Shown: positions 23,197 through 35,207, counted from the first letter of the stretch. The stretch: DNA of 64,000 nucleotides from Epichloe hybrida (GCA_019022495.1 JAFEKR010000028.1:558001-622000), one strand, 5' to 3'. A program made the numbers and translations. Notes: generated by a model from the sequence alone, not told the origin.

Positions 23197-24807
23197 ACAA
23201 TTGATGGGAACGTTTCCTTCGTTGATCTATGGGAGCTTCATACTGCGGACTCTAAACGTTTCCATCTTCCCTGACCGTCTTGACGCTGGACCAAATTGTC
23301 GATGTTTCACTTGTTTCTTTAATCTTATATCACTCGTATATATGTAGAGTCTAGTTCCAGTCGTTTGATGGAAATAGAAACACAGCGACGTAGAACCTTG
23401 TCGATGCAGCTGGCATTTTGATAATGTGCCCCCTCGAGGCGACTTGGGGAACCACGCTGTGGAACACACCTCACCCAGGTTATGTAGGCGCACGTCTCGC
23501 GGTTTAACAAAATGGTTTGTACGGAATCGGTTCATAATTTTGAAATTTTGAAAAAGACTCCTGACTCTTGCCTTGCATCGAAACTGTGGCTGTTCCTCTT
23601 GTTGTGCTACATTTCTTCAAGAGGAGGTAATAACGCAACGAATAGAGGGTTAGTCAGACATGGAGAGTTTGATGTTGCATCAACAGAACACAATGAAAGG
23701 TCCCTCATTTCCTGCCATGCGACCACATACGAAGTACATGATATTGCATCCAGCTGTCGCACGCGCAAGCACGCTGCTAACGATGGAATGAGGTCTTGTT
23801 GGCGGCTGCAATATTGTGACGGGATGATCGAGCCCGAGCTCACTTGCACTCTCTACAAAGTTCTTCGTACAGAGGCGCAAATCGTTCCTCTTTTTCCACT
23901 AGATGCCGTCAGGAGCTGGTTTCCCCGTGATAAAAAAAAAAGCCTTGTGCAATGGCGGAGCTCCAGCGCTTTGTAATAATAGTGTCTTTCAGTGATTCGA
24001 GTGGAAGCCGAGTGGAAGCCAGCCAGTCAACTTTCGGGGGCCGTCTGTTGCAGCTGACCCGATGTAAGCAGAGTCAGGTCATCCGCCAAGACTCTATGCG
24101 CACCCGCCAACCAATCCAGCCCTGAGTGCATCTCCCTCAGGAGTGTTTGACATTCGCGTCTGACTCTTGTGTCCGCCTACAACTCCCCCGAGCGATAACC
24201 ATTCATCCTCACCGAACGTCCTGCATGTGAAGCCCCGACCGAAACTCCCTCCTTCCGAGTAGTTTCAGACAGAGTTCATATCCCAAATTCTTGCTCTTTT
24301 AGCTCAGCATTGTCGACCGGGAGCAGGACTCAACCCTCCGATTCGCCCCTCGCAAGGGAAGTTTTTACCCACTTGAAACTTTTCCAAACCAAACCAACAA
24401 ACTCGACGATAGACTTCATTTCTGGCACTCTCGAATCTATCGCCCAAAACTCAAATACACGCATATTTCTATGCTCCTGAGCATGTTGCCGATGACGTCC
24501 ACCTTTCTCTCATAGCGATTCGCTCACCGTGCTCTTCTCGCCGTCGTTCGCTATCTGCTCATTCTCTCGACGACACGGGTTGTACCTAAGCAGAAGATAG
24601 AAGTTTCCCGAAACGTGAGATCGAGGTTCCTTTTCGCAAACAACTAAAATTATCCCAACGCTCCTAGTTTTTCCCCCTTAACATCCATACCAATAGATGG
24701 TAGCTGGTTCGGCGACACCAAACACCAGGTTGAGCAATTCGGGGAAGGGTCGGTGACAAGCTATTGGGGGTCCCATTTGAAGATTCTCCGATCACATAGA
24801 AAGCGAC
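23197..24807. other. Intergenic, upstream of the mitochondrial carrier
   Basis: 1.6 kb without a supported gene. A 154-codon + frame at 23512-23976 has no true ATG start in a favourable context and no domain. The stretch 24200-24800 is pyrimidine-rich and probably holds the carrier promoter and a long 5' leader. Confidence 0.55.
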
Positions 24808-26102
24808 ATGTCTGCGATGAGGGGTTCCCATTTGCAATCGCCATCAGCGGCTACACCGAACGTTCAGATGCAGACCTCCGGGCCGGAAAGTACGCAAACG
24901 CCCCAGCAATTTTCCGAACTCCGTGAATGGTTATCTCAGCCTGTTGTGGCCGCCTTTTGGGGCGGTGGTGTTGCCGGCGCTGTTTCCAGAACGGTAGTTT
25001 CGCCCCTCGAACGGTTGAAAATCTTACTGCAGGTGCAGAGTGTCGGCCGGGAAGCGTATAAACTGTCTGTTGGTCAGGCATTGGGCAAGATGTGGAAGGA
25101 GGAGGGCTGGAGAGGTTTCATGCGCGGAAATGGAACCAACTGTGTTCGGATTGTGCCCTATTCTGCCGTGCAATTCAGCAGTTACAATTTTTACAAAAGA
25201 GTAAGTTTTTTTTTTTTTTGGTCCCGACATGTATGTCGGACACTGCGGAAGTTGGCAAGGCTTCTTGTTTTAGGCGTTGTATGAACTTTTGCATAGCTTA
25301 TGCTAACTCTTCTCTTTTTCTTTCAAAACTAGAACATTTTTGAACCGTATCCTGGAGCAGATCTAGCGCCGCTGACACGACTCGTTTGCGGAGGTATTGC
25401 TGGAGTCACATCCGTCTTCTTTACATATCCTCTCGATATTGTCCGGACGAGACTTTCCATTCAGACTGCTAGTTTTTCTGAATTAGGACAAAGACCTGCA
25501 AAGATGCCTGGAATGTGGGCTACCATGGTTCAGATGCATAAAACAGAAGGTGGCATGGCAGCGTTATACCGCGGTATCATTCCCACTGTTGCTGGTGTCG
25601 CGCCATATGTAAGTCGTTGCGAATACCATGGCTTGTTCCTCGTTCAAAACTAAGGTCATCCACCTGCAGGTCGGTCTTAACTTCATGGTATACGAATCTG
25701 TCAGAAAATATCTTACCTACGAAGGCGAGCAGAGTCCCGGTGCCGCGCGGAAACTGTTAGCCGGTGCCGTATCTGGTGCTGTCGCGCAAACCTTTACCTA
25801 CCCTTTGTGTGTCATGCTTTGCCCCTTCAACGCTCTCGCGACTGGCTCTGACCTCTTCTAGTGACGTTCTTCGACGGCGGTTCCAAATAAACACCATGTC
25901 TGGCATGGGATACCGATACAAAGGCGTATTCGATGCCATCCGCGTAATCGTCGGCCAAGAAGGCGTCCGCGGTCTATACAAGGGTATCGTCCCAAACCTT
26001 CTGAAAGTCGCTCCCAGCATGGCATCCAGCTGGTTGAGTTTCGAGATGACCCGCGATTTCTTGGTCGGCTTAAAACCGGAAGTGAACCAAGCAGCCCTGT
26101 GA
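24808..26102 (+). CDS. Mitochondrial carrier, probable APS/PAPS transporter (YPR011C type)
   Basis: Four exons (24808-25200, 25333-25608, 25670-25806, 25862-26102) encode 348 residues with three carrier repeats. The signature P-x-[DE]-x-x-[KR] appears as [16 protein letters not shown] and YPFDVLRRR; the last is created by splicing across a 55-nt intron. [15 protein letters not shown] and RLSIQTA match the yeast YPR011C group, whose member transports adenosine 5'-phosphosulfate and PAPS across the inner mitochondrial membrane. The N-terminal 45 residues are polar and poorly conserved. A CoA/adenine nucleotide carrier (SLC25A42-like) is the main alternative. Confidence 0.88.
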
Positions 26103-26846
26103 CAAAGATGGATCAAGTAGAACTTTTGAAACAATGATAGCGTGGCGGCAATGCATCGGCATGGTGTGGTTCATCTTATTTAATCTTCCTTTTACTCTAT
26201 TCCCCTATTCTAGCCAGACTTGCTGAATTCTGCTTGATTGGGTATTTTCCACCTTTTTCCTCTTTGTCCGCTATATTCATTCGTCAACAATTTTTTGACT
26301 CAGCATTTCTTGGGCAGTTGGTTATCACTAGAGAAGAAAAGAAAGTTGTGATGACTGGAGGCAGCATATTACTTGGGGACACGGACTCTGACACTCATTG
26401 TGGGAGACATATCTAGACGGCGAAGATAACTTGTTGTGGAATGACAGAACAGGATAGTAGGAGTAATCCGGCATCACGATGATAGATTCGTAGCTTGACT
26501 AGACGAGCGGTGATATGCTCATATGATTGAATTGGAATACTCAGTAACACGAGACAGTGTGATTATTGTGCGCAGGGTTAGACATTACGAACTATTTAGG
26601 TAAAGAGCTATAACTATAGAGTGTACTAAAGGAAGAGACAAACCTTGTAACTTAGTAGGCTTCTAAGGGATTAATTTGGTGTTCATTTGTCTGAAAAGCA
26701 TTTTGAGGTTCGATGTCACGCTCGGACGAATACCCTCTTTTGTTCAGTGGTGGTTCTGCTATGCCTCGAGTACGAAACGGCAATGGTTATTCTTTGTATA
26801 CGGAAGACTTTTCGCGATGATCCCTAGTCATCGTGCGGCGGTCAGC

Positions 26847-26854
26847 TCACGTGA
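26847..26854. promoter_or_regulatory. TCACGTGA, Cbf1-type site upstream of eL18
   Basis: Palindromic TCACGTGA about 200 bp upstream of the eL18 start codon. Cbf1 binds this core at ribosomal-protein promoters in Candida and other non-Saccharomyces ascomycetes. The site is exact; occupancy is inferred. A matching site lies about 200 bp upstream of eL19. Confidence 0.55.
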
Positions 26855-26869
26855 GACATTCTCGCCCAC

Positions 26870-26878
26870 AAACCCTAA
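26870..26878 (+). promoter_or_regulatory. Telobox AAACCCTAA, Tbf1-type site upstream of eL18
   Basis: Exact telomere-repeat-like box 16 bp downstream of the TCACGTGA palindrome and about 175 bp before the start codon. Tbf1 binds this word at ribosomal-protein genes in many fungi, often paired with Cbf1. Confidence 0.6.
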
Positions 26879-27052
26879 CTGCCAATACTTACCGCCAAGT
26901 GTGCGAAGGCCACTCAGCCAATCATAGCGCCGCACCAAGCAGAAGCCCTGGATTTTCTCGCATTACCTACGCGCATTTGCACCACCTCTACTCCGAAGGG
27001 GAAAAAAGTTCCCCATCGCCAACTGACCGACCGCTCAGCGACAACCGCCGCC

Positions 27053-28341
27053 ATGGGTACGTGAAAAATCAATTCGATTATCATCAGCCTGCGTATGCGA
27101 GTGAGATGGGAATACAGCATCAATGTCGTGCCGATACTTCGAATCACTGTCTCCGGGTCGTATGACCAACGAGGCATCTCGAAGTGGCACCTCTGTTGCA
27201 TGACCTGTTCTTGCGGACGAAAAGCGCCCCAAGGATGACCGAACCTCTTTTTTTCCTCCCCAAATCGACCCTTCTCGCAGGTCTTTCTCTCTCTTTCAAA
27301 TTTACTTTTTTGAGCCATGCACGGGCGTTTTCCTGAAATACGGGAATGCCTGGACTTGCGGATGGAAAAAAAAAATTTCCGAGTATCACGATGAGAGACC
27401 ATGACGAGAAGGCGACATTAGGAAAATGGGGTTCCGGGATTCCATTGGAGAGGCTGGCTTTCAACTTTCAGCATGCTTGAATATCTGGCTGACGATGGAA
27501 CTTTTTTTTTCTTCTCACCTTCAGGTATCGATCTTAACCGCCACCACGTCAAGGGCACTCACCGCCAGAACCCCAAGAGTGACAATGTCTACCTCAAGCT
27601 CTTGGTGAAGCTGTACCGCTTCCTGTCTCGTATGTTCCATTTTGCCCTCGTTTTTATCGTTGAATTGATTAGTTCCATATTCGCTCGGCCGTTTCTTGTC
27701 TCTCAATTTGCGAATGAGACTGGGTGAACAATACGACAACAATTTTTTTCTTATTGCTACTAGAGGAGTATTCAACTCTCTGCTGACAATTCCGCAGGCC
27801 GCACGGATGCCAGCTTCAACAAGGTCGTCCTCCGACGCCTTTTTATGTCCAAGATCAACCGCCCCCCGGTCTCCTTATCCCGCATCGTCGGGAACATCGA
27901 CAAGGAGGGCGAGAAGCGTACCGTCGTCGTTGTCGGCACCGTCACCGATGACAACCGCCTGCTGACCTTCCCCAAGGTCAACGTTGCCGCTCTGCGATTC
28001 ACCGCTACTGCTCGTGCTCGCATCATCAAGGCTGGCGGCGAGGCCATCACTCTGGATCAGCTTGCTCTGCGCGCCCCCACTGGCAGCAACACTCTGATCC
28101 TGCGTGGACCCAAGAACGCCCGTGAGGCTGTCAAGCACTTCGGCATGGGTCCCCACAAACACAAGGCTAGTAGAAACTATGCGGCGACATCGACTTGTGC
28201 TCTAGCAGGAGTCGTGTCAAGACAGATTGGTCAATGTATCTCGGTCACTAACAACCCGTGCAGAAACCCCACGTTGTCTCCAAGGGCCGCAAGTTCGAGC
28301 GTGCTCGTGGCCGAAGACGCTCTCGCGGTTTCAAGGTTTAA
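27053..28341 (+). CDS. rpl18: 60S ribosomal protein eL18 (RPL18)
   Basis: Four exons (27053-27056, 27525-27629, 27798-28165, 28264-28341) encode 184 residues. The first coding exon is only ATGG; the frame continues as [19 protein letters not shown], the conserved start of eL18. Conserved [20 protein letters not shown] and the basic end [11 protein letters not shown] confirm identity and full length. The first intron is 468 nt, which is usual for fungal ribosomal-protein genes. The last intron (28166-28263) must begin with GC (AAG|GCTAGT), because no GT donor keeps the HKHK-KPHVV junction in frame. The protein is a structural component of the large cytosolic subunit. Confidence 0.95.
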
Positions 28342-28704
28342 AACGTTGGTATTGGGGTCAAGGAGCAGTACAATCAAGTGGTGGCCTGGGCTGTGTGACG
28401 AATGGTCAACGGCGGCGATTGGGTGGGAAAATGATGCTGGTGTTGTGCTTAGTATTATGGGACACTTGCATGGAACAGGCGTGGCTCGGTATCTCACGAC
28501 AAAAATCCAACATGACTCTTTTTGCGCTATGATCTTTATGGAAACAAAAATTGGGATCCATCCATGACTTTGACTTGGACGAATGTTTCAACGTGATCCC
28601 GTGCGCACTATCCCTCTGCATCCCAGTCGAAGTTTGCATATGACGTCCATGAACGCTGCTAGATACAAATATGATACAGAGGCTAAATCTCCATACGTAC
28701 GTAC
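28342..28704. other. Convergent 3' region of eL18 and Mrm2 genes
   Basis: 363 bp between convergent stop codons. Frames here are shadows. No gene is seen. Confidence 0.6.
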
Positions 28705-30177
28705 TCAACGCGTATCTTCCGGTTCCAACAAAACACCCTGCTTCCTCCGCAACGCAATAAAATATGCCTCCTTGCTCTCCTAACTACCAGTCAGAATGGA
28801 AATTTCGCCCGCCCATACAGCACATCAGCTTCACGACAAAAGGGGGGTCAGCAAAGACAAGTAGTACTCACTCTCCTCGACGACTCGGGCTTCTCCCTAG
28901 AAACCTTGCCAAACATCCTCTTCAGCTTACCCTCGAATATCTTATCCTCGGCCCCCTGGTAGAACTTGCATACGAAATGCCCGCCCGGTTTCAACGTATC
29001 GCTTGCGAACTGGAGGGCAGCCGTGCACAGATCCTACCATGCCAAAATTTAGTCATTGCATTCTCGATATGAAACTTCGTAGCGCATTGAACCACCGTTA
29101 CTCCTGGACAAGGAAACAAAAAGGCTGTAAATCATGGGTTTCGAAAAACGCACCATACTCCCTGCATGATCACGAAACGCCACGCCACTTGTGTTCATCA
29201 ACCTATGGTACGGGTTGGTCAACGTATTCGACATAAAACCGGAAGTCTGGTCCCAGGGTGCTGACATGTCACTTAGAACGACCTATTCGCAGTCAGCATT
29301 TCCATCAACGACAGAAGATAAGTAAACCGAAGAGAACCGTGAAAGCCCCAAAACTTGGGTGAACAAAAAGGCGGGCCGGAGGGAAAATTTACATCTACCG
29401 ACGATGCTGCCGATTCACCCGCATCATTCACCTCAACCTCCTCACTCGCGTGTCTCTCCCTATCAATATAACTAGGCAGGTCCAGCACCGGTTCCTCGCT
29501 CCCCGCCTCCACACCCACGCCTTTATTTTTTAAAGAAGCTTTCTGACTTGCCGTTCTGGCAATGAAATCTCTGACAAGCTTCTGGACCATGGGCGACAGG
29601 AAATCTCCCTGGAACGTAGCCACCCCACGGGGTGGTTGGGCAGGAATGAGATCTATCCCAATCACACGGCCATGCGGCCTTGTCCGTTCTTGGGCGACCT
29701 AGAAGTCGTCAATGCTATTTTCGTACTATGAGTTGGATAGATCTGGTGATAAAAGTACCTGTGACCAACTTCCCGGGGCGTATCCCTACGCAAGATAAGT
29801 CTTGGGCAGACAGAGAAAGTTCAAGGAGGGTGTTCATACCAAATCAACTACTGTCTGTCCAGATCTGAAGATTTTAAATTTCGAATCCATCTTGACGATC
29901 ATTAGCTATCTTGCTTGAATGGGATGCCGCTTTGCCGGACGAGACAAGGGCGAAATGAACACACCTCTAGTAATTTAAAGGCTGCTCTGCTCTTCAAACC
30001 CTGGACTTTGGCCTCCCGCGCAAACATGTCCCTTCCCTGGCGCTGCTTCCATCGTGAATTGGATGACGACCAGCGCGGAGAACAGCTTGTGCGAAGAGCT
30101 ATGATTGCGAGAGGGCGAGGGCTACGACAGGAGCATAGCTTCGAGGTTTGCATGAGAAGGGGATTGCCAGTCACCAT
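28705..30177 (-). CDS. mrm2: Mitochondrial rRNA 2'-O-methyltransferase (Mrm2/FtsJ family)
   Basis: Seven exons (30177-29965, 29890-29840, 29785-29759, 29698-29393, 29282-29154, 29033-28872, 28779-28705) give 320 residues. The RrmJ/FtsJ catalytic tetrad is visible as K68 (SRAAFKLLE), D204 (VLSDMSAP), K265 (FVCKFYQG) and E292 (KPESSR). The SAM-binding motif GYAPGSWSQ is encoded entirely by the 27-nt third exon. The Arg/Ser-rich N terminus without acids fits mitochondrial import; Met at 30153 is an alternative start. By homology it methylates a conserved uridine of the large mitochondrial rRNA. An insert of about 50 acidic residues sits before the VVLSDMSAP motif, as in other fungal members. Confidence 0.92.
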
Positions 30178-30687
30178 TGAGGCGGGCTGGACGCCTCGGA
30201 GCAGGATGTTTATCAGTGGGTATCAGCTTATCAACAATTTCAATAGATTGTAGAAGGTGCGAAGTGAGTCTGCATTGTAAGGAGAATCCGTCGGTTCTGC
30301 TTCGTTGGGTCTGGTGTGGATCCCTAAAAATTCCGTAGGTCTTTCGGGAAGGCACTGGGGAAGGCATTGCCTACTACGGATTACCCTGCACAACAATCCC
30401 AACGACGAAAAACTGTGCTCCGAGAATTACTGGACATGACATATACAATTAATTGGACGTGAACAAAGGGCAATCGACGATCACCCTAAATAATTTATTC
30501 TTCAGAAAAAAACAATCAACTGGTTGCGCCAGATTACTCAAAGCCAACCGACATTTGGTAGCCACCGTCCCAAACCCAAACAAAACTCCATCGATGCGAA
30601 ATAAGAGTACGAAAATATTGCAACAGTCCAGAGCCAGCTCGCTGTCATACTCATAGCTAATCATGATGCCGTTATGGAGAAACGTTG
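30178..30687. other. Intergenic, Mrm2 promoter and 3' flank of coiled-coil gene
   Basis: 510 bp between two minus-strand genes. AT-rich around 30430-30660. No gene is supported. Confidence 0.55.
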
Positions 30688-32479
30688 TTACCCCAAGAAA
30701 CTCGCATTAACACCTCTCCTATCCCTCTTGAGAGGCGAGAACGAAGAACCTGCCGCAAACGCATTTTTCACACCACCACCGAGACGAGCCTTTGTTCTCT
30801 TGGCGACCGCGGGCAGCGGCTTAGGCTGTACCACTGTTTCGCCATCATCATCATCAAAGGGTGTCGTTTTGGCTGCGCCGAGCAACTTGCGCTTCTTCTT
30901 TTTGACGTCCCCTTCTGGCGCCTTAGGCTGAAGAATAGAGGCTGTCTTCTTAGAAGCCGCGACCGGCACTTTCTCCTGATCAGTTACGCTTGGATCCTCG
31001 CTTGACTTGTCCACTGAAGCCTCTGGTATAGACTTGATTTTTGGTGTTCCGCGGGACTTGACGACCCTATTTGTCTTGGCAGGGGAAGATTCGCCCAAGG
31101 GGGTTGCCTTCGCTTGTCGGACTCGTGGCTTGGCAGCCTTGGCGGGAGATTTGAATGAGACTGCGGACTTGAACGACACCTTCGGCTTAGGAGCTTCCGC
31201 CTCGGATTCCGAAAGCGGTGCGACAGCTGCTGGGCCATCGGACATGGGCTCTGGGTCAGGCGCCTCAGCCAAAGCATTGTTGGGCGAGTCATTTGCTGAG
31301 TCGTCGGTCAAGGACTTGTTTCGATTGAGGAACGGCGTGACTGAGAACACCGACTTCTCTCCAACAGTTGCCTGGACCTTCTCAGTGCCACGCTTCTTAG
31401 TTGGCCTCTCTTGGGCAACAATGCCATTCCCCGGCGTCTGAATAGTAATCTCCTCAAAGCTCATGACTGGGGCTCGACGCTTTTTGCCAGCATCTTTCAT
31501 CAACGAGATTGCTTTCCTAGGCTTGTCCTCGTCGCTGCGGGAGACTGGTCGTGATTTGATAGTAGTAAGCTTAGACTGAGCCTCGTCGAATAACTTTTCT
31601 TTGGCTTCTTTCAGCTCGCCTTGCAGTCCTTTGGTCTTGTCTTTGAAAGCAGAGATACGTTCCTCCAGCCGCTCATTTTCGGCCTTAGTAGCTGTCACTT
31701 GTCTCTCAAGCTCCTTCTTGATCCTTTCGTGTTCTTTCTTTTCAGCTGCGAGCTTCTTCTCGGCATCCTCTAGCCGAGATACTAACTCTGCGATCGCGGC
31801 GTCGTTATTCTTAGATTGCAAGCGCAACCTTGATCGCCTCTCGTTCTCCAGCTCCACCTCCACAGAGTCGAGTTGTCGCCGAAGGTCATTTTTCTCTGCT
31901 ACCGTTGCCTGGTAGATTTTGAGTTGTGATTGAAGATGCTCCAATTCTGGTTTGATGCGTTCCAATTCCCTTGTCAAGGTATATTTCTCCTTTAGTGTTT
32001 TCCCTGAATCATGCACGGATCCATTCAACGCTTCAATCTCGGCCTATGAAAAGCATTAGATATAGAGAAGAGATAGACGATGACTTCATTCACCCTGTAC
32101 CTTCAGACTCGCCATATCGATGTCCTGCTTCTTCAGTCGCGCATCTTGCCCACGGATAGTCTGTTTACTACCATCCAAGTCGAGTCGCAGCTGATCAGTG
32201 TCTCTCATCATGGTGCTGATCATGAAGTCGCGCTGGCCGATTGTTTCTCGCAGGTCAGCGTTCTCGTCCCGCATCGTCAGCAACCGCAATTGCAATAGTC
32301 GGGCCTCTTCATCGCGAGTGATGGATTCTGTTTTGTGCAAAGCGTCTTGACGCAGCATTTCGAGCTCGTGGATGCGCGCCAAACGCTATAGTAATTATCA
32401 GTGATTTCGATACGGATAAAGAAACATGAGGAGAAATTGGAATAAATGTTACCTCATCGGAACTGGCGCCCATGATCAT
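30688..32479 (-). CDS. Coiled-coil protein with disordered basic C terminus, unknown function
   Basis: Three exons (32479-32453, 32385-32101, 32043-30688) encode 555 residues. Residues 10 to about 265 are almost entirely heptad-like and charged (long Glu/Lys/Leu/Arg helices), so a long coiled coil is likely. The remainder is Pro/Ser/Lys-rich and probably disordered, with short conserved-looking blocks: VMSFEEITIQTP, SVFSVTPFLNRNK and the C-terminal KNAFAAGSSFSPLKRDRRGVN. KRKSP-like and SPxK motifs suggest CDK phosphorylation. A kinetochore, monopolin or spindle scaffold role is possible from architecture alone, but no family is recognised. The start could also be the second Met at 32473. Confidence 0.82.
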
Positions 32480-33090
32480 AATTCTTGTCGCCTGACAAGG
32501 CGCTTCCGGAAGACGCGAGTGAGAGCCGAGGATAGATGGAAGATTCAAATTGAAGAATGCAAAAAGAGCACCTCCTGCTGTAGAAGATGCTGCGACTCCC
32601 TTTCTTTGTAGGGTCAATTCAGCTGATGCGTCTTGAATGATTAATCGGTCATCGATCTGAGATGCCGTTGCGAAACTGGTCGGGCTTGGTAGACTTGTTG
32701 GCGGGTCATGTTTTGTCCCGCATCGACAAGTAAACATTCTGCCGCTTTGGGCTTAGCTTGGCTCAGATGACCGTTTGCTAAGCGTTGCACGTGATGTATC
32801 ATCAGCGACGATGTGATCAATGATGACTAATATGCTGCGCCACACTAAGGCTGCAACCACCTGTGGCGCGGCTACAGTAGGGTAGGGTACGAAGACGGGT
32901 ACGATCCGTCATAGTACCTGGTGCAGGCTGGTGGTGCAAGTTGGTATGTACTTATTACAGTGAGGCCACCTCAGCTTCAAAGTGATGTAGTAAAACGGAG
33001 CTCCATCAGCTCTCCCAACTCCCTCCCGTCAGCAATTCCCATCCCGCAACTCGCCAATTCGCAACCAGGACAGTTGCACTGCCATCCAAT
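32480..33090. promoter_or_regulatory. Divergent promoter, coiled-coil gene and Ost3
   Basis: 611 bp between divergent starts. The last 100 bp before Ost3 are C/T-rich. No specific site is identified. Confidence 0.45.
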
Positions 33091-34286
33091 ATGCGTTTTC
33101 TAGCAACTCTCGCATCGGCCTGTGCGCTAGTCGCCGGTATCTTTGCCGCCGAGCAATCAAGCCAGGAGCGATTCGCCAAGTTCACTCGTCTTTCTCGGCT
33201 CAGCAATCCGATCCAGCTCAACGACGCCTCGTACAAGACATTGACAACCAACCCGAGAGACTACTCCGTTGCTGTAGTTTTGACTGCCCAGGAGCCTCGG
33301 TTCGGGTGCTCACTATGCCGGGATTTCAAGCCTGAGTGGGAGTTGATTGCGTCGAGTTGGGCCCAGGGCGATCGAAAGCAGGAGTCGAGGCTGCTCTTCG
33401 GTGTCCTGGATTTCTCTGACGGCAGAGATACATTCTTGTCGGTATGGCTTTGAATCGGTATCGAGTGGATGCTCTATGGACACTAATGTTCACATTGATA
33501 TAGCTCGGTCTTCAAACGGCCCCTGTTCTGTTGCTTTTCCGTCCCACTACTGGTCCTCACGCCGTTGCATCCGTCGAACCTCTTCGATATGATTTCACCG
33601 CGGGGTGAGTTGCGGTTCCTCAATAACGCTATCATCGATGACAAAATAAGGACAATGTCTAACAATACTCAATCCTAGGCCGAGTCCTGCCGAGGTCGTC
33701 CGTGCTTGGCTTGTTCGTAACCTTCCCGGCCGCCCTCACCCCGAGCTCAGGCGTCCTATCAATTACCTGAAGTGGGCTTCTGCCATCACTTTCCTGGCCG
33801 GTGCCGTCACCGTTCTGTTCTCTGCTCTGCCATATATTCTTCCAATTATTCAGAGCCGCAACTTATGGGCTGCGGGAAGCATGATTGCCATCCTCCTCTT
33901 CATCAGCGGCCACATGTTCTGCCATATTCGCAAGGCTCCCTACGTTGTTGGAGATGGAAAGGGAGGCATCACCTACTTCATTGGTGGTTTTCAAAACCAA
34001 GTTGGGCTTGAAACCCAGATCATCGCCGCCATGTGTACGTGCAAGCTCGGCTTCCCTCGCCGCCAATCTGATTTCGGATGACTAACTGACCAATGCATTA
34101 GATGGCCTCCTGAGTTTCTGCACCATTGCACTTGCCACCAAGGTTCCTCGCATGACCAACCCCAAGTCACAGTCTGTGGCTGTGCTAATCTGGGGAGCTG
34201 CCATGTTCTTCATATATAGCTTCTTGTTGAGTGTTTTCCGCATCAAGAACTCTAGCTACCCGTTCTCCCTGCCTCCATTCATGTGA
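33091..34286 (+). CDS. ost3: Oligosaccharyltransferase subunit Ost3/Ost6
   Basis: Four exons (33091-33441, 33504-33604, 33679-34034, 34102-34286) give 330 residues. A signal peptide (residues 1-20) is followed by a lumenal thioredoxin-like domain with the active-site pair C73-S-L-C76, and then four membrane segments in the second half. Family members hold substrate proteins by mixed disulfides to help the ER oligosaccharyltransferase glycosylate nearby Asn sites. The single gene here cannot be assigned to Ost3 rather than Ost6. Introns (62, 74, 67 nt) are canonical. Confidence 0.93.
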
Positions 34287-35207
34287 ACAGGTGAGGCATC
34301 AAGTAAATTGCCATTTTTATCCGAGAGCGATTGCAAGAGAGGAAGGATTGACCACTGTGTTGTTCATCGAGAGGCCAGCAGCTTTGAGGGACGAAATAAA
34401 GGGTATGCTGTGTATAGAACCAGAGTCGAGGGAAGCACGCGTTGTATTATAGAACTGGCGAAAAAGAAGAACCAAGACCAAATGGAAAGCCAATGGTCGT
34501 CATACAATGAATAGGAATAAAGACCAAAGTATGCCAATTCATGTGTTTTTATCTGGCTCCATCAATTAATGCTAGCCAGCTTCAAATGAACTGAAAACGT
34601 TTACTCCCCGCAGTTCACACAATGCGAATCGGACACTGGCAATATTACAGCCCGTTTGGTCAAATTTTCAGTCATCATAGTTTGCAGCAGCCAGCCAGCT
34701 TACTTCTGACATCTCACATCAAGAACTTTATGGAGTACAATCACGCTCCATATCACACATCAAGACTATCACACACTCAGCCATTGAAAAAAAAAGGGGA
34801 AAAAAAAGAGAAAAAAAAGACCCAAGTCATGAAAGTCGAGTTCTTTATTGGAAGAACAAAGCACGCATGCCTAATCCTGTCTTCAGAGGCTGCCTGGCCA
34901 GCTATACGTCATGCCTCATCAGGTATAGATAAGTTTTTTTGTTCCCTGTTTTCCTTCACATCAATAAAGAAGACCAAAACGAGGAGGAAGCCAACCATAT
35001 ATGACGCCCCACCATGATCTTACCCTACCATTTTACCACGAACTCAACCCCAAGAAAAAAAAGAACTTGGCTGAATTTCTTGCTACTCCTGTGCACTTTA
35101 TCTCTTCCTCTCCAAATATCTACTTTGCCTTGCGTTCCCTGTGATTCCTTAAAAACTATGCATCTTCGCCGCATTACATTTTGATTTGTGAAAAGGGGGA
35201 CATATGT
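34287..35207. other. Convergent intergenic region, Ost3 and RACK1
   Basis: About 920 bp, A-rich with purine tracts at 34788-34820. It probably contains both 3' untranslated regions. No gene. Confidence 0.55.

Larger units (their letters stand above)
26103..27052. other. Intergenic, carrier 3' flank and eL18 promoter
   Basis: 950 bp. The proximal 210 bp carry the Cbf1-type and Tbf1-type sites listed separately. A TGACTCA word (Gcn4/Cpc1 type) at 26296-26302 lies far from the eL18 start, nearer the carrier 3' end. No gene. Confidence 0.55.

Noticed and set aside
23512..23976. 154-codon + frame downstream of the SR gene
   Set aside because: Begins with an alternative codon, mixed composition with no domain, and no splice-linked neighbour.
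27057..27524. Possible snoRNA in the long eL18 intron
   Set aside because: No RTGATGA box C with a properly spaced CTGA was found on the sense strand.
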